64,000 nt of DNA from Cryomorphaceae bacterium BACL11 MAG-121001-bin54 (GCA_905182255.1 CAJJAH010000001.1:281508-345507); one strand, 5' to 3'. Shown: positions 42,508 to 52,945, counted from the first letter of the stretch. Notes: generated by a model not told the origin, from the sequence alone. A program made the numbers and translations.

Positions 42508-43013
42508 TGGTCGTTTCTTTAATAGTTGCAGTAGCTGAAAATGGAGTGATTGGAAAAGATAATGATCTAATCTGGCATTTACCAAAAGATATGCGTTTTT
42601 TCAAAGAGACTACTTTACGTCATCATGTAATAATGGGTCGAAAAAACTTTGAGTCCATTCCTCATAAATACCGTCCACTTGCTAATAGAACAAATATTGT
42701 AATTACCCGCCAATCAGCATATAAAGCAGAAGGATCTATTGTGGTAAATTCAGTTGAAGCTGCATTAGACGTTGCCAAAAATAATGGAGATAATGAGCCT
42801 TTTATAATTGGAGGAGGACAAATCTACAAACTAGCCCTTGAAGCAAACTTAGTAGATAAAATATACCTAACTAAAATTAATCATGCTTTTGATGGAGATA
42901 CATTTTTCCCTGAGCTAGGAGATGAATGGAAAGAAGTTAAAAGAATAGATTGTAAATCAGATGAAAAGCATTCCTACGATTATAGTTTTTTGACTTTTGA
43001 GAAAATTAAATAA
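42507..43013 (+). CDS. folA: Dihydrofolate reductase
   Basis: VAVAENGVIGKDNDLIWHLPKDMRFFKETT, IIGGGQIYKLAL. Confidence 0.95.
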   Translation: MVVSLIVAVAENGVIGKDNDLIWHLPKDMRFFKETTLRHHVIMGRKNFESIPHKYRPLANRTNIVITRQSAYKAEGSIVVNSVEAALDVAKNNGDNEPFIIGGGQIYKLALEANLVDKIYLTKINHAFDGDTFFPELGDEWKEVKRIDCKSDEKHSYDYSFLTFEKIK

Positions 43014-43033
43014 ATTTACCAAAAAATATTCTG

Positions 43034-43828
43034 ATGAAAAATAAAATTTTAAACCTTTGCTTAATTGCAGTTTTAATTTATGCATGTAAAAATGAGGATG
43101 CAGATTTAACAAGTACCCAAGCAACACAAGATCACCTTTTTGCCGAGCAAACTTTTAGTGATGTTGGTAGAACTGTAAAAGAAGCATTTTTAGAAAATGG
43201 TGTTAATAAATCATGTGTTTCATACAGTTTAAAAAATGACAATACATTAGATATTGACACACTTATTATCAATTTTGGAGCAATTAATTGCTTACAGAAT
43301 GGAAAACTCAGAAAAGGAAAGGTGGTTATTACTTACAGTGGAAAATATAGTGACTCCTTAACTGTAATAACTACTACATTTGATAATTACTATGTAAATA
43401 ATAATTTAATTCAAGGGGAAAGTGTCCTAACTAATCAGGGTAGAAATATTGATGGAAATATGTGGTTTAATGTTCTTGTAAACAATTCAAGTATTATCAC
43501 CAAAAATGGTACAATAAACTGGTCTACAAACAGAAAAGAAGAATGGGTAAGCGGATTATCTACTTATGGAAACATAAGTGATGATATATACAATATTACA
43601 GGATTAGCAAATGGAATAGGAATAAATAACAATAGTTTTAGTGTGGATATTACGGATACTTTAAAAGTTGAATTGGGCTGCTTACCTTCTTGCATAATAA
43701 AAAGTGGTACTGCCAAAATATCGCCTAATGGATATTCAGATAGAATTATAAATTATGGTAATTCATTCTGTGATTGTAATTTTAATATTACAATTGACGG
43801 GACAAAATATCCTATAGTTCTAAACTAA
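43034..43828 (+). CDS. Hypothetical lipoprotein
   Basis: Lipobox LIYAC; beta-rich, Cys-containing C-terminus. Confidence 0.6.
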   Translation: MKNKILNLCLIAVLIYACKNEDADLTSTQATQDHLFAEQTFSDVGRTVKEAFLENGVNKSCVSYSLKNDNTLDIDTLIINFGAINCLQNGKLRKGKVVITYSGKYSDSLTVITTTFDNYYVNNNLIQGESVLTNQGRNIDGNMWFNVLVNNSSIITKNGTINWSTNRKEEWVSGLSTYGNISDDIYNITGLANGIGINNNSFSVDITDTLKVELGCLPSCIIKSGTAKISPNGYSDRIINYGNSFCDCNFNITIDGTKYPIVLN

Positions 43829-45054
43829 GCTACTTTTAGTTTAGTAAATGAATGTTTCGTAAGCTGCTCCCTAACATAAGTAGTTGTAATTCTTAGTTCC
43901 TTCTTACTTTCATCTGAAGGAAACTCAAACATAGCGTCTAGCATAATTGATTCACAAATTGAACGTAGTCCTCTAGCTCCTAGTTTAAATTCCATTGCTT
44001 TATCCACAATAATATCAATAGCTTTTTTATCAAAAGTTAAACTTATACCATCCATATCAAATAACTTTTGATATTGTTTAGTTAATGCATTTTTAGGCTC
44101 AGTTAAAATTAGCTTCAAAGCTGCCCTATCCAAGGGATTAAGATGAGTAACTACAGGCATTCTACCTATCAGCTCAGGTATTAATCCAAAAGATTTTAAA
44201 TCCTGAGGAGCTATATATTGTAGTAAATTTTCTTTATTAATTGCTCCCTCACTTGCTGACTTAAATCCGATAGATCTTGTATTCATTCTAGCTGAAATAT
44301 GCTGTTCTATTCCATCAAATGCACCTCCACTAATAAATAGAATATCTTTAGTGTCTAAGGCAATCATTTTCTGATCAGGATGCTTACGTCCTCCTTGTGG
44401 TGGGACATTTACTATTGTTCCTTCCAATAATTTTAGCATAGCTTGTTGTACACCCTCCCCACTTACATCACGGGTGATAGATGGATTATCACTTTTACGG
44501 GCAACTTTATCAATCTCATCAATAAAAACAATTCCTCTTTTTGCCTTTTCAATATCATAATCAGCCGACTGTAGTAATCTTGTCAAAATACTCTCTACAT
44601 CCTCACCAACATAACCAGCTTCAGTGAGTACAGTTGCATCAGCAATACAAAATGGAACTTTTAATAACTTGGCAATAGAACGTGCAATTAAGGTTTTACC
44701 CGTACCTGTTCGCCCCACCATAATAATATTTGATTTCTCAATTTCAATATCTTCTTCACTAGTATCTGGTTGTAAAATTCTTTTATAGTGATTATAAACG
44801 GCAACTGACATCACCCTTTTTGCATCATCTTGTCCGATTACAAATTCATCCAGATGCACTTTTATTTCCTTAGGTTTTAAAAGAGTAATATTATTGGCAA
44901 TAAAGACTTTATCAGATGCATCTTCTTTGACAATTTCATGCGCTTGTTCAATACATAAATCACAAATATGGGCAGAGGTACCTGCAATCAAGATATTAGT
45001 ATCTTGCTTATCTTTACCACAAAAAGAACATAATACTTTATCGTTTTCTGGCAT
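43825..45054 (-). CDS. clpX: ATP-dependent Clp protease ATPase ClpX
   Basis: N-terminal CSFCGK zinc domain, [28 protein letters not shown]. Confidence 0.97.
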   Translation of the reverse strand: MPENDKVLCSFCGKDKQDTNILIAGTSAHICDLCIEQAHEIVKEDASDKVFIANNITLLKPKEIKVHLDEFVIGQDDAKRVMSVAVYNHYKRILQPDTSEEDIEIEKSNIIMVGRTGTGKTLIARSIAKLLKVPFCIADATVLTEAGYVGEDVESILTRLLQSADYDIEKAKRGIVFIDEIDKVARKSDNPSITRDVSGEGVQQAMLKLLEGTIVNVPPQGGRKHPDQKMIALDTKDILFISGGAFDGIEQHISARMNTRSIGFKSASEGAINKENLLQYIAPQDLKSFGLIPELIGRMPVVTHLNPLDRAALKLILTEPKNALTKQYQKLFDMDGISLTFDKKAIDIIVDKAMEFKLGARGLRSICESIMLDAMFEFPSDESKKELRITTTYVREQLTKHSFTKLKVA

Positions 45055-45728
45055 TATTTTTTTCTTTCGAGTACCTCATCAATCATACCGTATGCTTTAG
45101 CCTCTTCAGCTGTCATCCAGTAATCTCTATCACTATCTTCCCATACTTTATCAAAATCTTGTCCTGAATGGTCAGCAATAATTTCATACAATTCATTCTT
45201 TAACTTTTTGATTTCGTTAGCAGTAATTTCAATATCAGAAGCTTGGCCTTGAGCTCCGCCTAAAGGTTGATGTATCATTACTCTAGAATGCTTAAGTGCC
45301 GTTCTTTTTCCTGCTGCACCAGCACACAATAGAACCGCTCCCATTGATGCAGCCATACCTGTACAAATCGTAGAAACATCAGGATTAATATACTGAATAG
45401 TATCATAAATACCAAGCCCTGCATATACGCCGCCACCTGGAGAATTCAAATAAATTAAAATATCTTTTTTAGCATCTACTGACTCTAAAAATAATAATTG
45501 CGCCTGAATAACATTAGCAACATAGTCGTTAATAGGGACGCCAAGAAAAATAATTCTATCCATCATCAAACGAGAGAAAACATCCATACTAGCAACATTC
45601 ATTTGTCTCTCTTCAATAATTGTTGGAGAAATATAGTTTCCATGAATTGAATTAAACTCATGAAGATGTAAGCTGCTTATACCTCTATGTTTTGTTGCGT
45701 ATTTTTCAAATTCCTTTCCGTAATCCAT
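45054..45728 (-). CDS. clpP: ATP-dependent Clp protease proteolytic subunit
   Basis: YLNSPGGGVYAGLGIYDTIQ, CTGMAASMGAVLLCAG, HQPLGGAQGQASDIEI. Confidence 0.97.
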   Translation of the reverse strand: MDYGKEFEKYATKHRGISSLHLHEFNSIHGNYISPTIIEERQMNVASMDVFSRLMMDRIIFLGVPINDYVANVIQAQLLFLESVDAKKDILIYLNSPGGGVYAGLGIYDTIQYINPDVSTICTGMAASMGAVLLCAGAAGKRTALKHSRVMIHQPLGGAQGQASDIEITANEIKKLKNELYEIIADHSGQDFDKVWEDSDRDYWMTAEEAKAYGMIDEVLERKK

Positions 45729-45744
45729 GATAGTAGTTTTTGTG

Positions 45745-47097
45745 TTATTTTACTGATGCTAATTTAACAAATTCATCATAAGAAATGTTCTTTTCTGTTA
45801 ATTTGAAGTTTTCTTTATAAACGACTAATGTTCTTTCATCAAAAATCTGATCGTATATTTTCTTTCTTTCCTCTTCATTTTTAAGAATGTTTGTTGCAAT
45901 ATCAGTCAATTGCGCATCATCACTTTCAGGCTGACCATATTGTTTCATTTGTGAACTAATTAGCTTTTTGGCTTGATTTAAAACATCTTCCTGAGTAACT
46001 TTAACATCATAATTTTCTAAGATTTTGTTTTCAATCAATTGCCATTGTAAGCTTTTAGCATACATATCATATTCAGTTGCTAGCACTTCCATAGTAATTG
46101 GTTGTTCAGAAGTTTGAAGCAACCATCTTTTTAGGAAATCATCTGGCATTTGTAATTTTAATTTTTCAATAAAATAAGTTACTATATCATTCTTAAGCAT
46201 TCTATCACTTTCTCCAACAAACTGTCCTTCTGCTTCTTCTTGCACTTTAGCTTTAAATTGTTTTACATCTTTTACTGTTCCAACACCATAAACCTTATCA
46301 AATAATTCAGTTGTCAATTCAGCTGGAGCTAATTGATTAATATTTTTGACTGTAAATTGAAATTCTTCAGAAGTCAAATTATGTAAAACATCATGAGAAA
46401 CATTTAACATAGATCCTAAATCAGAATGATTCGTAAAAGCCTTCATCACATTTACATTAATTATATCATCCTTTTTAACGCCAATAAACTTCTTTTTAAT
46501 TTTTGTGTCTGAGATGTATTCCATAGCTACTGTTGCCTCATTTGAAATTCCATTTGACATTACATTTCCATCAACATCAAGCTGAGATATTGCACAAAAA
46601 ATTAAATCCCCTTTAACAGAAACCTCAGGATTACTCATTTTACCATAGCGCTTTGCAATATCAGTACAATATCCATCAACTAATTTAGCGTCTGCTTTGA
46701 TTTTGTAATAGTTTAATTTATCTTTAGATGTAATTTTTACATCAAAATCTGGTGCTAAACCTACCTCATATTTAAAAGTAAAGTCTTCGTTTTTTGCCCA
46801 ATCAATAGGTGTTTCGTCAATTGGTAAGGGAGAGCCTAAAACTCTTACTTTCTCAGTAGATATATGTTTATATAATTCATCCTGAAGTAATTTATTTACC
46901 TCCTCGACTAAAACAGAGGTTCTGTATTTTTTATTTATGATTCCCATAGGTGTTTTCCCTTTTCTGAATCCTGGGACGTCAGCAGTTTTACGGTAATCCT
47001 TTAATACTTTATCAACTTTTTCAGAATAATCTGCCTCTACAACCTCAACAGTAATGGTTGCCATTAAATTTTTTGCTTTGCTTTGTGTAAGTTTCAT
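45745..47097 (-). CDS. tig: Trigger factor
   Basis: VPGFRKGKTPMGIINKKYRTSVLVEEV; upstream of clpP-clpX. Confidence 0.92.
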   Translation of the reverse strand: MKLTQSKAKNLMATITVEVVEADYSEKVDKVLKDYRKTADVPGFRKGKTPMGIINKKYRTSVLVEEVNKLLQDELYKHISTEKVRVLGSPLPIDETPIDWAKNEDFTFKYEVGLAPDFDVKITSKDKLNYYKIKADAKLVDGYCTDIAKRYGKMSNPEVSVKGDLIFCAISQLDVDGNVMSNGISNEATVAMEYISDTKIKKKFIGVKKDDIINVNVMKAFTNHSDLGSMLNVSHDVLHNLTSEEFQFTVKNINQLAPAELTTELFDKVYGVGTVKDVKQFKAKVQEEAEGQFVGESDRMLKNDIVTYFIEKLKLQMPDDFLKRWLLQTSEQPITMEVLATEYDMYAKSLQWQLIENKILENYDVKVTQEDVLNQAKKLISSQMKQYGQPESDDAQLTDIATNILKNEEERKKIYDQIFDERTLVVYKENFKLTEKNISYDEFVKLASVK

Positions 47098-47123
47098 CTC
47101 TTATTTATTTTTTAAAAGGGCAG

Positions 47124-47131
47124 CAAAAATA
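47124..47131 (-). promoter_or_regulatory. -7 box TATTTTTG upstream of tig
   Basis: Exact TAnnTTTG on the minus strand followed by C, 27 nt from the start. Confidence 0.5.
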
Positions 47132-47251
47132 CACTTATTTATCTGATTATGAAACAAGGGTACACATAAAAAGAAAGAGGTTATTTGATATTTGAGGAAA
47201 AGAAAATCTAATGAAAAATATTAAACAATTACCCAAGCTAGTAGTAAAACT

Positions 47252-47293
47252 AAAAAAGTGGAATTCTATTATTAAAATAGAATTCCACTTTTT
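47252..47293. terminator. Terminator hairpin adjacent to tRNA-Leu(TAG)
   Basis: AAAAAAGTGGAATTCTAT TATTAAA ATAGAATTCCACTTTTT. Confidence 0.85.
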
Positions 47294-47294
47294 G

Positions 47295-47376
47295 TACGGG
47301 TGGAGAGACTCGAACTCTCACACCTTACGGCACTAGATCCTAAATCTAGCGCGTCTACCAATTCCGCCACACCCGC
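47295..47376 (-). tRNA. tRNA-Leu (anticodon TAG)
   Basis: Reverse complement GCGGGTGTGGCGGAATTGG...CTAGA-TTTAGGA-TCTAG...GAGAGTTCGAGTCTCTC-CACCCGTA. Confidence 0.95.
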
Positions 47377-47456
47377 ATTAAGGACGGCAAAGATATTATT
47401 TTTTAACATTTACACACAAAAGGTAGCTTTAAAGATTTTTTAGTACTTTTTTTATT

Positions 47457-47464
47457 TAATTTTG
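47457..47464 (+). promoter_or_regulatory. -7 box TAATTTTG upstream of the DUF3127 gene
   Basis: Exact TAnnTTTG, 24 nt before the ATG. Confidence 0.45.
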
Positions 47465-47488
47465 TGAACCTAATTTAAAATACATAAG

Positions 47489-47842
47489 ATGAGTTTATCA
47501 GCAAAAGGAAAGTTAACTAGAAAATTAAGCATAGAAAGCGGAACATCAAAAGCAGGAAAAGAGTGGAAAAAACAATCTTTCCTTATAGATACTGGAGCGC
47601 AATACAATCCTGAAGTTTGTTTTCAGTTATTTGGAGAAGATAAAATTGAAATGTTAAATCACCATAATGAAGGAGATCAGGTTGAGGTTTCTTTCAACTT
47701 ATCCTCAAGAGAATATAATGGAAAATATTTCCATAACATCGATGCTTGGAGAATTGAAAGCCAAGGAGCTGGAAGCCCAGAAATAGATGCAGCACCTGCA
47801 TTTAACGCACCTGCATCAGAAGATGATGACCTACCATTCTAG
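47489..47842 (+). CDS. DUF3127-like protein (OB-fold-like, SSB-like acidic tail)
   Basis: KGKLTRKLSIESGTSKAGKEWKKQSFLIDT pattern and C-terminus EDDDLPF. Confidence 0.8.
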   Translation: MSLSAKGKLTRKLSIESGTSKAGKEWKKQSFLIDTGAQYNPEVCFQLFGEDKIEMLNHHNEGDQVEVSFNLSSREYNGKYFHNIDAWRIESQGAGSPEIDAAPAFNAPASEDDDLPF

Positions 47843-47912
47843 AAAATCATCTACTAATCAGTACAAATTTTTAATACAACATATAAAAACGTAAATAATA
47901 ATAACTATAAAA

Positions 47913-48227
47913 ATGAAAAAAATGAAAAAAAATATTTTAAGCTTGCTTTTAATTGCTTTAACAACAGTATTATTTACTTCTTGTGAGAAGGAGGAGGAAT
48001 CTAATAATTTACCTGCGGTAGACTGTAAGACATGTGGTACTTTTATAACTTTTGATGATACAGTAACTGATGAAGAAATTGCGCAATATGAAGCAGCTGG
48101 TATAGTAGATGCAACAGAAGAATATTGTGGAAATGAATTAAGTGCTTTTGAAGCAGATATGGAAGCAAATGGTGGGGAATTTACGATGGATTATCCAAAC
48201 TACACTCTGTTTGGAGGATGTCAGTAA
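47913..48227 (+). CDS. Small Cys-containing lipoprotein, hypothetical
   Basis: Lipobox LFTSC; DCKTCGTF, YCGNELSAFEADM. Confidence 0.65.
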   Translation: MKKMKKNILSLLLIALTTVLFTSCEKEEESNNLPAVDCKTCGTFITFDDTVTDEEIAQYEAAGIVDATEEYCGNELSAFEADMEANGGEFTMDYPNYTLFGGCQ

Positions 48228-48264
48228 AAGACTAAAAATATTATAATCTATATTTATAAATATT

Positions 48265-48298
48265 AAAAAAGCATTCTCAGTACTGAGAGTGCTTTTTT
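48265..48298. terminator. Bidirectional terminator between convergent genes
   Basis: AAAAAAGCATTCTCAG TA CTGAGAGTGCTTTTTT. Confidence 0.85.
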
Positions 48299-48307
48299 AT
48301 TAAAATT

Positions 48308-48809
48308 TTATTTCTTAAGTGAAGTAGGACTTGTCATATCAGTAGTAATATAAGCTTTAGGATTAATTTTTTCAATCATTTTTAAAACAGATTTTAGTTT
48401 TCTCCTAGATATTACACACCAATAAATCTTTACAGGACCATCCTTACCCTCACCATCAATAACTGTAACTCCATGACCGTTTTCTCTAAGCGCTTCAGCT
48501 ACTGAGGGTGAGTTAGCTGGAGAAAAAACTCTTACTACAATATTACCTACACCAACAATACGCTCAATATAAGAACCTAAAATAGTTCCAGCAGCAAAAC
48601 CTGCTGCATAAGCAGCCAATAAGTACGGGATCATCAATATCCTTTATTACTTGTGAAATAGCAACTATCCAAATTGCCGATTCTACTAAACCAATAAGAG
48701 CTGCATAAATTGGTTTATTCTTTGCAACCAATAAAGACCTCATTGTTCCCAAACTCTGGTCAGCAAGCCTAAGAGAGAAAATTATAAGTGCTGAAAATAT
48801 CAATTCCAT
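48308..48809 (-). pseudogene. UPF0316 (DUF2179/DUF5698) membrane protein, interrupted by a single-base frameshift
   Basis: Two overlapping ORFs (48564..48809, 48308..48637) give N- and C-terminal parts; removing one base near 48627-48629 gives 501 nt = 167 codons. Confidence 0.75.
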
Positions 48810-48819
48810 TTTTTATCTT

Positions 48820-49873
48820 TTAATTTTTAACATCAAATGCATCACGTAAACCATTACCTAATAACATAAAAGCCAATACCAAACTCATAATTGCCATACC
48901 TGGAATAATAGCCAAATAGGCTTTATCCATAATTATATAGCTATAATGATCTTTAATCATTCCACCCCAACTTGGAATAGGTGGTTGTGCGCCAATTCCT
49001 AAAAAGGAAAGCCCAGCTTCTATCAAAATTGCAGCAGCAAAATTGGCTGCAGAAATTACAATAACCGGTCCAATTACATTAGGTAATATGTGTTTGAAAA
49101 TTATTCTAAATGGTTTGTATGCTAGGGCTTTTCCTGCCTCTACATATTCTAATTCTCTAATCGATAATACTTGACCTCTAACAATACGAGCAACCTCCAC
49201 CCACATGGTAAGGCCAACTGCAACAAATACTTGCCAAAAACCTTTTCCTAAGTGCTAAAGTAATGGCAATTACCATTAGTAAGGTGGGGATAGACCAAAC
49301 TACATTAACAAACCACATAATTATATCATCCGTTTTTCCTCTGAAATAACCTGCAATTAATCCTAAAGTTATCCCAATGAATAAAGAAAGAAATACAGCT
49401 ATAAAACCAACTGATAAAGAAATACGAATTCCATTTAGTATTCGACTCAATAAATCTCTACCGTATTTATCTGTCCCAAAATAAAAGGTTTGACTTTTTA
49501 TCTGATAACTGCCTATAAAGGTTTGCATAAATTCAGAATGATAAGGAAAGTAGGTAACACCATTTTGAATAGCAGTATATTTATCAATTGGAATTCTGTT
49601 TACGTTAGGGGAATTCCCAATAAACAGACTTTCCATAAAAAAAACATGCTTTATATCTTGTTTAGGAATTTCTAAAAAAAGGATTTTAGTAAATGGCTTC
49701 TGGGTAGCCAATTCAATATGCATTTCGTTTGCCATTGGGCTGCTATCAGGACTCAAAACAACAGCAAAAACCCCCAACAACACACATAAAAAAATGAATA
49801 CTAAAGCAGAAAATGATAATTTATCTTTTCTTAATTTTTTCCATGCCAAGATATTTAAAGAATTTGCTTTCAT
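48820..49873 (-). pseudogene. Oligopeptide/dipeptide ABC transporter permease (OppC/DppC-like), interrupted by a single-base frameshift
   Basis: ORFs 49178..49873 and 48820..49206 are the two halves; dropping one base near 49249 restores ITLALGKGFWQVFVAVGLTMWVEVARIVRGQ; 1053 nt = 351 codons. Confidence 0.8.
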
Positions 49874-50977
49874 CTATTTCTTGTGTATTCTCCCCTTCCA
49901 TTCGAAGGATTTTGTAAATGATAAAACAACAATTAAAACAATATAAAAGGCATAGAATAATTCAAAGGGCAATATCCATTTTACTAAATCCTTTCGTTTA
50001 AAAAATAAAAGTACTGGAAATAGAAGTAAAAAATCAACCGCAAATTTTAACGCATAAAATAACAGGAATAAATGAAAATAAGCATCTGAATAAAGATATC
50101 CAACAAATAAAAATACTAATGAAAGGTTGGTAAATAACACCAAAAAAGAAGCATATATGCTCGCAAAATCTTTGTATCCACTAGTCTTAGCCGTCCATCT
50201 TTTTCTTTGATTAATAAAACCTTTAGCCGTTTGTACAGCATCAGTAAGTACAATAGCATTTTCATCTTTTGCAAATGCTATAGCATCCTTGTATTTTTCT
50301 TTTACGCTATGCAAAAGAAAAACATCATCACCACTTACTGCCTCATCATTTTCAAAATCATTCAACTCTAAAAAATCAGCTTTACGATAGGCCATATTAG
50401 CTCCATTACAAAAAATTGCATTTTTAACACAAATAGCACCAGCACCACTCCCAATTAAGGAGATAAATTCTAAAGTTTGTAATCCTATGAAAATACCTTT
50501 TTGTTTATTGTACGAAACAGGACCAGAAACCAATTTTATATTTTTATTAGTAAAGTAGGCAGCCATAGTATGCACCCAAAGAGGTGAAAAACTACAATCA
50601 GCATCTGATGCTAAAATAATATCTCCTTTAGCCTCTTTCATAGCGAAAGCAATAGCACTTTTTTTACCAAACATACCATCTGGCATATTTAAAACTCTCA
50701 AATTGTCAATTACTGAATTAACCAATAATTCTAAAGTAGAATCAGTGGAATGATCATTCACTAAAATAAACTCTAACTTATCAACAGGATATACTTGTTT
50801 TTTAAGTTCAGAAAGCAAATGAATAACTTGCTCCTGTTCATTTCGCAATGCAATGATAATAGAAACTGTAGGAGTGAAATAACTAACTCCAGTAGCGCTA
50901 TTTTTTATCCACCCTATAAAGTATCTTGAGATAAGTAACATATACAGAAGTAAAATAAATAGTATTATTATCTGCAT
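49874..50977 (-). CDS. Family 2 glycosyltransferase, membrane-associated
   Basis: VSIIIALRNEQEQVIHLLSEL, LASDADCSFSPLW, QRKRWTAKTSGY plus C-terminal TMs. Confidence 0.88.
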   Translation of the reverse strand: MQIIILFILLLYMLLISRYFIGWIKNSATGVSYFTPTVSIIIALRNEQEQVIHLLSELKKQVYPVDKLEFILVNDHSTDSTLELLVNSVIDNLRVLNMPDGMFGKKSAIAFAMKEAKGDIILASDADCSFSPLWVHTMAAYFTNKNIKLVSGPVSYNKQKGIFIGLQTLEFISLIGSGAGAICVKNAIFCNGANMAYRKADFLELNDFENDEAVSGDDVFLLHSVKEKYKDAIAFAKDENAIVLTDAVQTAKGFINQRKRWTAKTSGYKDFASIYASFLVLFTNLSLVFLFVGYLYSDAYFHLFLLFYALKFAVDFLLLFPVLLFFKRKDLVKWILPFELFYAFYIVLIVVLSFTKSFEWKGRIHKK

Positions 50978-51954
50978 TATTTCCTAAAGAATTTAAGAGT
51001 AAAAATAAAAATAACACCTATAAGAGATGGAATTAATAAGTTAATTATCCATAATACAAATGTAGCTGACAAAATACCAACTGCATTGGCTGAAACTAAG
51101 CCAAAAAGAGCGAGGGCAACGGAACCTCTAACTCCAATTTCAGTTATAGCAATAGTAGGAATTACTGAAACAACAAATAACATAGACATAATAAGTATAA
51201 TAGCATCAGCATATAGTATTTGTACATCAAATAATTGTAAAAGAATAAAAAACTGAGTAGTAAATATCACATATCTTCCTATAGAATATGAAAGCACTTT
51301 TAACAATTCTTCAAAAGAGTAAAAAGAAAACACTCCATTATATTTTTCAAATTTCTTTAAAAATGAAATCTTAGCCAATACATTCGTAAGAACAGAAACA
51401 TTAAGGAATAATAAAATTAATAATAAATTCAATAAAATAAGAATAAAGGCTAAAACAGGGTAAGCAAAACTAACTTTATCGAAAAATAGAGAGAAATCTG
51501 ATTTATAATCAGGTAAATACAACAACCCAATAGAACCAAAAATAATAGTAGTTAATAGTTGTGCCATAGAACCAATAACCGTAATAAGTACAGCTTGTAT
51601 TCTATCCGCTTTCTCTAAGCAGAAAACTCTTCCACCATATTCACCAACCCTGTTAGGAGTAAAAGCTGAAACAGTAATACCTGAAAAGATTGCTCTAATT
51701 GAAGTTTTAATAGAAACCTTTTCAATTTTAGCAATTAAGAAACGCCATTTTAAGGCTTCCAAAAACCAATTTAAAAACATCATAAAAACAACTACAATAA
51801 CAATAATGTAATTATTTTTTAAATTAGCAATTATATCATCTACACTGTTCTTATCAACTCCACTTTTTACATTAAGCTGATGATTTAAGAAGAAAAGAGC
51901 TAAAGCCACAATTCCAATTTTTATTAGAAAGCCAATCGTTTTTCTGGATAGCAT
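50977..51954 (-). CDS. Lysylphosphatidylglycerol synthase TM-region / flippase-like protein (UPF0104-like)
   Basis: Multi-TM; GITVSAFTPNRVGEYGGRVF motif. Confidence 0.8.
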   Translation of the reverse strand: MLSRKTIGFLIKIGIVALALFFLNHQLNVKSGVDKNSVDDIIANLKNNYIIVIVVVFMMFLNWFLEALKWRFLIAKIEKVSIKTSIRAIFSGITVSAFTPNRVGEYGGRVFCLEKADRIQAVLITVIGSMAQLLTTIIFGSIGLLYLPDYKSDFSLFFDKVSFAYPVLAFILILLNLLLILLFLNVSVLTNVLAKISFLKKFEKYNGVFSFYSFEELLKVLSYSIGRYVIFTTQFFILLQLFDVQILYADAIILIMSMLFVVSVIPTIAITEIGVRGSVALALFGLVSANAVGILSATFVLWIINLLIPSLIGVIFIFTLKFFRK

Positions 51955-51994
51955 TGCTTAGTTTTGTTGTAGAATTTAATTACAAAGATAACAA

Positions 51995-52549
51995 TTGCAA
52001 ACTGATAAAATCATATTAGGAATAGATCCTGGAACTACTATCATGGGATATGGATTAATTCATATTAAAGGAAATAAAATGGAACTTATCCAAATGGGAG
52101 TTCTTCATTTGTCGAAATTAGGTTCGCACGAGCTAAAATTGAAAAGAATATTTGAACGCACACTGCAATTAGTTGACGAATATAATCCTGATGAATTTGC
52201 AGTTGAAGCACCTTTTTTTGGTAAGAATGTTCAATCTATGCTAAAACTAGGAAGAGCTCAAGGGGTTGCAATGTCAGCAGCACTTTACCGAGATATTCCA
52301 ATTTTTGAATATGCTCCTAAAAAGATAAAAATGGCCATAACTGGAAAAGGAACATCAAGCAAAGAACAAGTTGCTGCAATGTTACAATCTTTACTAAATA
52401 TTAAAGAAATGCCAAAACACTTGGATGCAACAGACGGTTTGGCTGCTGCTGTTTGTCATTATTTTCAAAGAAATCCAACTCAGGGAGGCAAAAGTTATAC
52501 GGGATGGGGCGCTTTTTTGAAAGACAACCCAGATAAACAAAAAAAATAG
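51995..52549 (+). CDS. ruvC: Holliday junction resolvase RuvC
   Basis: [53 protein letters not shown]. Confidence 0.95.
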   Translation: MQTDKIILGIDPGTTIMGYGLIHIKGNKMELIQMGVLHLSKLGSHELKLKRIFERTLQLVDEYNPDEFAVEAPFFGKNVQSMLKLGRAQGVAMSAALYRDIPIFEYAPKKIKMAITGKGTSSKEQVAAMLQSLLNIKEMPKHLDATDGLAAAVCHYFQRNPTQGGKSYTGWGAFLKDNPDKQKK

Positions 52550-52945
52550 TTACGGTAATACGTTACGAATCATTTGAGCAACTGTACTCATTTCCTCTTC
52601 TGATAAACTTAATTTAGGACGCTCAAAATTAATATCTGAAATGTTATTTAAAGGTACTAAATGAATATGAGCATGAGGAACCTCAAGTCCAATAACTGCA
52701 ACTCCTATACGATTACAATCAAGCACCTTATCCATTGCTTTTGCAACTTGCTGCGCAAACGTCCAAAGCTCCAAGTATTCATCCTTACTAATATCAAATA
52801 AATAATCAGTTTGCCTTTTTGGAATAACTAATACATGTCCCTTTGCTATGGGAAAAATATCTAAGAAAGCTAAAAAATTTTCATTCTCTGCAACTTTATA
52901 TGAAGAAATTTCACCACTTATTATCTTGGTAAATATACTAGCCAT
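52550..52945 (-). CDS. HIT family protein
   Basis: FLDIFPIAKGHVLVIPKR and PHAHIHLVPL. Confidence 0.93.
   Translation of the reverse strand: MASIFTKIISGEISSYKVAENENFLAFLDIFPIAKGHVLVIPKRQTDYLFDISKDEYLELWTFAQQVAKAMDKVLDCNRIGVAVIGLEVPHAHIHLVPLNNISDINFERPKLSLSEEEMSTVAQMIRNVLP

Noticed and set aside
21701-47376. Both tRNA-Leu genes have a G1-U72 mismatch in the acceptor stem
   Set aside because: E. coli tRNA-Leu(UAA) as I recall it has the same GCCCGG...GGGUA arrangement, so this is normal for tRNA-Leu.
48564-49206. Programmed ribosomal frameshifting as explanation for the split genes
   Set aside because: No slippery heptamer or obvious downstream structure at either junction; neither family is known for recoding.
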